Of a stretch of DNA of 64,000 nt, positions 57,519 through 64,000 are shown one piece after another. This DNA comes from Clavaria fumosa. Taxonomy: Eukaryota > Basidiomycota > Agaricomycetes > Agaricales > Clavariaceae. The stretch covers positions 558,001 to 622,000 of the forward strand of contig OX637801.1 in NCBI GenBank assembly GCA_951802425.1, read 5' to 3'. Below the pieces are notes generated by a model that saw nothing but the letters and a program-made list of their open reading frames with translations, had not been told where the DNA came from and did no database searches. The translations under genes and the position numbers were made by a program. Every line of letters starts with the position of its first letter. Position 1 is the first letter of the stretch.

Positions 57519-60500
57519 CTGAAGCAGCCTGTGTAACTTATGAGTTCTGCCTCAGCGCATCTGCCATTTCCGACTCCACTGACTCCCTGTACATTAATTT
57601 GACAGTGCCAAATTTATCTGGTTCCCCATACATCTGCACCCTGATTGACTCGAGGTCTTCACACTCATTTATAAATCCAAAATTTGTCTGGGAACACCAA
57701 CTCCACACATTCCCGATCCCACCCCAAAAGCTCCTTATGTTCGATGGATCATCAACATCCATTGTATCAACTCGAGTTACTCTCCTGATCTGTTTCCCAA
57801 CTGGAGAAACCTTTAAGATGAAATTCTTGGTTGCCCCAATGATGGATTGCTCTGCTGTCCTTGGATACAATTGGCTCACCCGCTACAACCTGATGGTTGA
57901 CTGGGCCAAAAGCACTATCAGTTTCCAGACTCTGGAAAAAGAAAGCTGCAATATTCCAACCCTGAAACCCAAACCCAAACCCAAGACTGCTGCATTGGAC
58001 ATTCAATTCATCGATGCAGCAACACTTTCCGAAATCGCCAAACTAAAGGGATCAAGAGTCTTCATTCTAGACTATGTCTAAGATGAAACTTCCATACATT
58101 CCATTGCTACAGAACCAGTGGATCTATCTGGCATTCCAGAAACATATCACGATTTCGCCAATGTGTTCAGCAAGACCAAAGCCAACACATTGGCCCCACA
58201 CCATCCATACAATCTAAAGATCAATCTGGAAGAAGGAAAGACACCGCCGCATGGTCCAATCTATTCCCTCTCCCAGACGGAACTCCGTGCTCTCCAAGAT
58301 TTCCTTGATGAGCATCTCCAAATCAGTTTTATCTGTCTGACCAGCTCCTCGCATGGAGTACGCATTATCTTTGTTGGCAAGAAAGATGGCAGTCTCCACC
58401 TTTGTGTTGACTTCTGGCCCCTTAACTGGATAACCTGGAAAGACCGTTATCTGATCCTGCTCACCCAGGATTTATTGGACGTAGCTGGACGCACGAAGAT
58501 CTATATGAAAATCGACCTCCGGCACGCCTACCACCTCGTCTGCATCACAGAAGGCAATGAATGGAAAACTGTGTTTCAGACCCACTATGAATCTTTTGAG
58601 CAGCTTGTAATGCCATTCAGTCTAACCAATGCCCCAGCAGCATTTCAACACTTCATTAACGATGTGTTTTCCGACCTCTTGGACAGGAATGCCATTGTCT
58701 ATCTAGATGACATTCTCATGTATTCCAACAACCCAGACAAGCATGTCTATCATGTCCAGGAAGTCTTCCAACATCTCCGGGCTTATGGACTTTACGCACA
58801 CGCCGGGAAGTGCTTCTTCCATACCAAGGAAGTTGAATACCTCAGTTTCCTACTGTCCCCAAAAGGCCTCACTATGGACCCCAGAAAGTGAAAGTCATCT
58901 GGGAATGGCCCGAGCCCCGAAAGGTCAAGGACGTCCAATCGTTCCTTGGCTTCATGAACTTCTACTGGAGATTTATTCTCTGATATTCCAACATTGTGGT
59001 ACTGCTAACCCAACTAACCCAGAAATCTGCTACCTTTAACTTTTCCACAAAATGTCTCAAAGCTTTTGAAGCATTGAAAGAAGCATTTACCACAGCCTCT
59101 GCATTGGCAACATTTGTTCCCAATGTTCCAATCATAGTTGAAACGGATGCATCAGATTACGCGATTGCTGCAATCCTGTCCATCGAATTTCCAGCAGGAG
59201 AAATTCACCCGGTCGCATTCCATTCCTGAACTATGCATGCCGCGGAATTGAATTATGACACCCACAACAAGGAACTCTTAGCAATATTCAAAGCTTTCAT
59301 CAAGCCCAGTGGTCGGAGCACCTTTCTGCATTTAATTTGGAAATCCATTTCCACCTTGGAAAGCTGGGAGCCAAACCCAACACCCTGACCCGACGATGGG
59401 ACATCTACCCTAAGGAGAGGGAAAGCGGCTATGCCGATGTAAATCCGCACAACCTCTGACCCATATTCATACCAGAAAAGCTCACAGACACCCTCCAGGA
59501 AGCACAAACTATGCTCCAATCAGTCCTCATTATGGACGAAGAACAACTCCGATCTGACATTCAGGACTCCCTTAGGAGTGACTCGATTGCCTGCGTGTGA
59601 CTTGACGAAGTTCTCACAGACCCGCACAGCAAACCCTGATGGTCCATAGATGATACTGGACTTCTCTGATTGGACAACTGGATTTATGTTCCCGATGTCC
59701 AAGACCTCCAACTTCGAGTCCTGTTGTACTGACATGACCACCTGGTCTCCAGCCACTTTGGACTCAACAGGACACTACACCTGATCCGCTGGGAATATAT
59801 GTGGCCCAGCCTCCGAAGTTCGTCATGGAATACTGCAATTCCTGCACGAACTGCGGGAGATCCAAGGCCCCCCAGCACAAGCCCTACAGACTTCTCCAGC
59901 AACTTCTGATCCCAGAGAAACTGTGGAATTCAATTTTCATGGACTTCATCAAAAAGCTACCCGAGTCCAGAGGATTCACTTCATCCTTGTAGTTGTTGAC
60001 TGGCTGTCCAAGCAAGGGATCTTTATCCTGACGCATGACACCATTACCTCTTTGGAATTGGCAAAACTTTTTGTCACACATGTCTTCTCCAAACATGGGA
60101 TTCCATCTCACGTTATGTCCGACTGAGGACCGGAGTTTGTCTCCCACTTTTTCCAGTCCCTCGGAAAAGTGCTCAGCATGAAATTACATTTCTCATCTAG
60201 GCATCACCCAGAAGCTGACAAAACTGAGTGTACTAACCAGACCCTGGAACAGTATCTCCAAGCATACTGTAATTACCAACAGGATGACTGGTCCGACCTA
60301 CTCCTGCTTGTGGAATTTGTGTATAATAATGACAACCAGAATTACTTCGTTCTTTGTGAACAAGGGATTCCATCTGAATATTTCCATTTCCGTTTCTGGC
60401 ACCTTCTCTTCTGCCCGGGCCAAGGACTTTGCATTGGACTTGGATAAGTTACATCAGGAACTCTGAGCCCACATCGCCACAGCCCAGGAAAGGACTCAGA

Positions 60501-60994
60501 AGTTTGCCAATAAGAAATGAATACCCACTCCAGAAATCCGACCTGGACAACAAGTTTTTGTCTGAGCTGAATATCTTCACACCACTCGACCATTGAAGAA
60601 AATGCTAGGACCCTTCGAAGTGTTGTCTCAAGTCGGCCGGAGTTTGTTCGTACTCCGGCTTCTGATGAATTTCCGAGCCGTTCACCTGGTCTTCCACATA
60701 TCCATGCTGGAACCAGCAAAACCCAGCAATATCCCAAACCACGTCCAACTGCCCCCGCCTCCAGTCGAGATTGACGGAGAACTGGAATACAAAATTTCCG
60801 AAATCCTCGACTCAAGGATTGACAAGCGACATTGTCCTTGTCAATTATTGTACTTGGTATGCTGGACCAGTTACGAAGGAACTGACGAAGTAACTTTGTG
60901 GATTCTTGCCATGGAGCTTGCCCGCACATCAGAGCTGGTTGCGGACTTCCATGCCACGTATCCGAACAAGCCTGGACCTTACACCGGACCCTGA
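57477..60994 (+). pseudogene. pol: Gypsy-D pol: protease, RT, RNase H, integrase, decayed chromodomain
   Basis: The protease (about 57599-58081) has TLIDSRSSHSFIN, with Arg replacing Gly of D-S-G. RT (58118-58891) has LHLCVDFWPLNWITWKDRY and an intact YLDDILMYS. A frame change follows near 58890. RNase H is readable with ETDASDYAIAA and ELNYDTHNKELLAIF. Integrase has CTNCGRSK, FMDFIKKLP, VMSD-[R]-GPEFVSH and HPEADKTECTNQTLEQYL, where DGQTE is replaced by DKTEC. The end has a damaged chromodomain (EYKISEILDSR...). In-frame TGAs at 59227, 60124, 60518 and 60563 all fit CGA. Non-functional. Confidence 0.88.
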
Positions 60995-61089
60995 TGATTC
61001 TGCACCCGACTTAACTCACACAAAGAGTTCCAGAGCATGCAGAAAAATACATTGAAAAATATAAAGAAGCAAAAAAAATAATTATGTAT

Positions 61090-62250
61090 TTATGTGGGCA
61101 ACAACAAGTCATTGCCCACAGAGGCTTTGTCCGCAGGAGCCGGCTCCGACCCTTTCTCCGACCCCTTCCCCGCATCTGCCTTCTTCATGGGTCCCGGACC
61201 CCCGTCCACCTTTTTCCCACACCCGTTCCTTTCTCTGCTCCCACTTTCTTTACTAGCTCCGCATCCGGCATCTCTGCGTCTTCCGTGTCCTGCATGTCCT
61301 CCTCTAACTCCGGGACTTCGAACCCAGACCTCGCAAGACTCTCACAGATGTTGCCTTCAACACTGTCCAAGATCTGTTCAATAATCTGGGACCACCTCTT
61401 CGACATCACTTCCCAGTTTAGGGCCTGGTAAAGGGCCCGACCATTGGCAGCAGCCGCTTCCTTCACAAAACCTTGCCCCGTCTCCTGGACGGTGGCTCGG
61501 AGGGCCCGCAACTCTCACACAATCCATTGCACCGCCTGCAGGAACGTAGCCCCCGCAGGCATTTCCAACAGCATCGCTCCCGGCTTCAGCACCGCTGCCC
61601 ACTGTTTTTTCCGCACAACTGCCTCCTCCATCTCCACCGCAGAATCCAACTCCGAACCCACAGGCCATTTCTCCACCTTTCTCTTCTCCTTCCCCCGTGG
61701 TGGCTCCCCCGGCCAGCTGCACACCACATGCTTGTCGCAACATTTGTCGCAGCTTTTGACCCGACCGGGTCCAGTATGCTGGCACAGCTGCCAGAACCTG
61801 AGTATGCCCAGAAGCCAAAAGCAGAAACCTGACTTACCAAGTTGCATTTGGCACACCAAAGGCACACCTCATCGGAGGCCCGCTGGGCCGACTCAATTTT
61901 TTCTGCCCACCTCCGGGCCTCCTGCTCCTCCCACTCAACTGCCACCCGTGACGACTCAGCCTCCTGCCGCAAGGCCACCGCCTCAGCGGCAGTCCCCCAA
62001 CTCTCTTAATCGCCGGCCTTGCGGCCGTGATTTCCTCCCACTCACCCGCCTCCGCCTCTTTCCGTGCCCGCTCCTCCTCTTGGCGCCACCTCTCGGCCTC
62101 CTCCTTTTTACGACGATGCTCCGCCTCCTCCCGCTCCTTCCTCTCCGCCTCCTCCGCCTCTGCCTGGGCTTTTTCCCAAGCTGTGATCCGCTGTGCTATC
62201 GCCTCTTGTTGAGCTTTTAATTCTACAAGTTCAACATCTTCATCAGACAT
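61090..62250 (-). pseudogene. Gypsy-D antisense accessory gene: cysteine cluster plus coiled coil
   Basis: Between pol and the 3' LTR, on the opposite strand. It starts at 62250 (MSDEDVELVELKAQQ) with a long E/A/R/K coiled coil, then frame changes. A segment ending CLWCAKCNL (near 61840) meets a GTAAGT donor; after a probable intron CDKCCDKHVVCSW follows, close to the CRQC-x6-CSW of the Gypsy-A gene. Next come the VQWIV-[TGA 61515-61517]-ELRALRATVQ segment, an acidic stretch (PELEEDMQDTEDAEM) and a C-terminus ending GNDLLLPT at 61090. It starts 226 bp inside the 3' LTR. Family unknown; more decayed than the Gypsy-A copy. Confidence 0.65.
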
Positions 62251-62461
62251 GCCTGATGGTGGTGGTTCAGGTCTAAGGAGAAAGAGACCGGGCTGAGGCA
62301 GTGGCTCAGGTTTATATATCCGGCCATGGAAATTTCAAACTCTGCCCAAATTCCCAATCTGGATTTCCATGTGGAACATTCTGATCCCATCACAGACTGA
62401 TCCGGATCCGATCATCTCTGATGTACACAGGTCCCAAACAAAAGGTTTCAGGGGTTCAACC

Positions 62462-62476
62462 TTAAAGGGAAGGCAC
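62462..62476 (+). other. Gypsy-D polypurine tract
   Basis: TTAAAGGGAAGGCAC lies directly before the TG of the 3' LTR. Confidence 0.65.
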
Positions 62477-63608
62477 TGTCATGCCCATGCCACTCCCTCT
62501 GGGTCCGGACCGGAAATACTATCTCCGGTTCTGGATCTCCGATAGTTTGTACCTTGCACCTTGGTACCTGAGGGTACCTGCCCCTGGCACAGGGCAGGCA
62601 CCAAGTCCACTTCCAGGGACAAGTCCCCACATGGCAATTCTGGATCCCATTCCATAGTGAATGGCAGGGATTTTGGTAAACCTGGGGTGTTAGATATAAG
62701 GTGTTGGGGGGTAGGGGTAGGGTTTTGAAAATAGAAACCCCTCATACCCCCAGGGTTGAAAGGGTTATGACTAAGCAGGCACATCATTACTATATATGGG
62801 AATATAATTGAAAACTAATCTAACACGTTGGGAGAACAGAAATTGTAATGATGTGAAAAATGGTAACCAAGCATAATACAACATGTTAAATTAGTAAAAT
62901 TACTGCTTATGTAATAACCCTTTCAACCCCTACCCCTGGGAAAAGGGGTAGGGTTTTTGAGGGTGAGGGTAGGGGTTGATGGATTCAAACCCCTTTCCAA
63001 CCCCTGCCATTCACTACCATTCCAAGATCCTGATCTGTTGTCACAGACTTCTGTAGTTACTTGTCAGGAACTGGCTTGATGTAGTTTACTTCCAATCTAT
63101 TAAGTACCATCTGCATAGTTGCTTGGTGGCGAAGCCACCAACTTGATAGTAGTAGTCCACAAATTCCAGATCATGATCCTGATCCCGGTCTCCACCCCAA
63201 TGTTCTGTAACCAGTCTCGCAACATATCTCCAAGACAGATCCCATAGTTACTATCTTTGATCCCAGTAGCTAGTTATGCCTGGGATTCGTAGTATATAAG
63301 CCCTGTACTTTCGTAGTTCATCCAGCAGTCCGGATACTTCATTTTACACCCTTGTCTGTAATCTACCTGTTATCTCTTCTCACTGTCTGGACACTAAGTC
63401 AAACCCAATCACCTCCATCCAGAAACTATTCTCTGATATTCCATAACTCCGAAAACTGGGACACTCAGACTATGTAGGGGTGTCATTTCGATACATTCAC
63501 CAAGTCCCACCCAAATCTCGAAGTCCAAATTCTGGCAGGCCTGGAATCCCGACCAACATCCGACCAGACTTTGCTCTGCCCTCTGACCCTCCAAGCACAA
63601 TCATAACA
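62477..63608 (+). repeat. Gypsy-D candidate 3' LTR
   Basis: Begins TGTCATGCCC and ends CATAACA (near-inverse ends, as in the Gypsy-B2 LTR). TATA-like AGTATATAAGCCC lies near 63290. Length is 1132 bp including a MITE at 62655-63016, or about 762 bp without it. There is no second LTR in the window. Confidence 0.7.
62655..63016. mobile_element. hAT-type MITE inside the Gypsy-D LTR
   Basis: Termini TAGTGAATGGCAGGG and the inverse CCCTGCCATTCACTA; 362 bp. The 8-bp duplication CCATTCCA flanks it (62647-62654 and 63017-63024). The interior has G-rich words (GGGGTAGGGGTAGGG) near one end and C-rich inverse words near the other. Not the same family as 12069-12361. Confidence 0.9.
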
Positions 63609-64000
63609 GTCTGAAACAAATTACTATCATAGGTCCTTGAGTATTAGCCAGTCTGAAGATTTCACCATATCTACATGTGTAACAATTCATGCACCTCCCC
63701 CTTTTCACACACACCTCGACTTCACCACATGCCCTCACACCCCTATGCCGTCATCACCACCCTCGTGCCTCACCACATGCATCCTCCGTCCGATCTCCAT
63801 GCGGCCACCTCGTCGACCCTGCGCATACCCCTCGTGTTTGTACATTGCCCCTTTCCCCTTTATGATATGTGCCCTCTGCCCTACATAGTATAAGTACGGA
63901 CCTCATCTGTCGGTAGTACCTTAGGTTACTACCTTTTCTCCAATATACTTCTATGCTCTCATTTGGCTGGACACCACCCAAGTCCCCTCGAATATCCGGA
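63609..64000. other. Right flank, unassigned
   Basis: C-rich sequence with short open frames (63637-63981) and a TATA-like AGTATAAGTACG near 63888. It could be the start of another LTR or promoter that continues outside the window. Confidence 0.35.

Larger units (their letters stand above)
56450..63608 (+). mobile_element. Gypsy-D: chromodomain Gypsy element lacking its 5' LTR
   Basis: Plus strand: gag (from about 56505), -1 frameshift signal, pol to about 60994, antisense accessory gene 62250-61090, polypurine tract and 3' LTR 62477-63608. The 5' LTR and leader are absent; the left border abuts the start region of family X gene 2 near 56450 but cannot be fixed exactly. The coding part is heavily mutated, with at least six in-frame TGA codons at CGA-compatible sites counting the antisense gene. 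Confidence 0.88.

Noticed and set aside
62690..62970. Telomere-like GGGGTAGGGG runs
   Set aside because: They are not tandem TTAGGG, and they occur as inverse arms inside a MITE with clear 8-bp duplications.
63409..63981. Short frames at the right edge
   Set aside because: They overlap the Gypsy-D LTR or its flank and show no domain.

Overview
The window looks like a transposon-dense stretch of an Agaricomycete (mushroom-forming basidiomycete) genome. The evidence is the mix of families: chromodomain Ty3/Gypsy elements, a KDZ transposase with a CxC2 cysteine cluster, a fungal FunK1-type kinase, several hypothetical families I know only from Agaricomycetes, and GT-AG introns of about 50-70 bp. 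I cannot name the species. I see no ordinary housekeeping gene, no tRNA or rRNA and no CRISPR array. Almost every coding sequence belongs to a mobile element or is broken.

Layout. 1-7.5 kb: remains of a cysteine-cluster gene and of a KDZ transposase, followed by a 43-bp minisatellite. 7.9-15 kb: an uncharacterised pseudogene and a FunK1 kinase pseudogene on the minus strand, separated by three short inverted-repeat elements. 16.3-27.0 kb: Gypsy-A, a complete LTR retrotransposon with 1417-bp LTRs and target duplication AAAGT. 27.0-32.9 kb: a GC-rich mosaic of tandem and direct repeats with no convincing gene. 33.1-52.9 kb: a four-level nest. A gene of an uncharacterised Agaricomycete family (called X here) is split by Gypsy-C; Gypsy-C is split by Gypsy-B1 (303-bp LTRs, target duplication CATAG); Gypsy-B1 contains the 5' part of Gypsy-B2. 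54.0-56.4 kb: a second X gene interrupted by a hAT-type MITE. 56.5-63.6 kb: Gypsy-D, lacking its 5' end, with another hAT MITE in its 3' LTR.

The main discovery candidate is an accessory gene. Three different Gypsy elements (A, C, D) each carry, between pol and the 3' LTR, a gene in antisense orientation that converges on pol. Each starts roughly 115-230 bp inside the 3' LTR, encodes a cysteine cluster with C-x2-C units plus coiled coil, and appears to contain introns. The copy in Gypsy-A can be spliced by hand through seven GT-AG introns into one frame of 546 codons.

A second theme is decay. The two Gypsy-A LTRs differ at about 37 positions by hand alignment, and all but about one are CG versus TG or CA. 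About 23 in-frame TGA codons across the elements sit where CGA (Arg) fits, and two reverse transcriptases have YxDN in place of YxDD. This points to methylation-linked CpG deamination. Gypsy-B2 and Gypsy-D also carry textbook -1 frameshift signals (slippery heptamer plus stem-loop) at the gag/pol junction.
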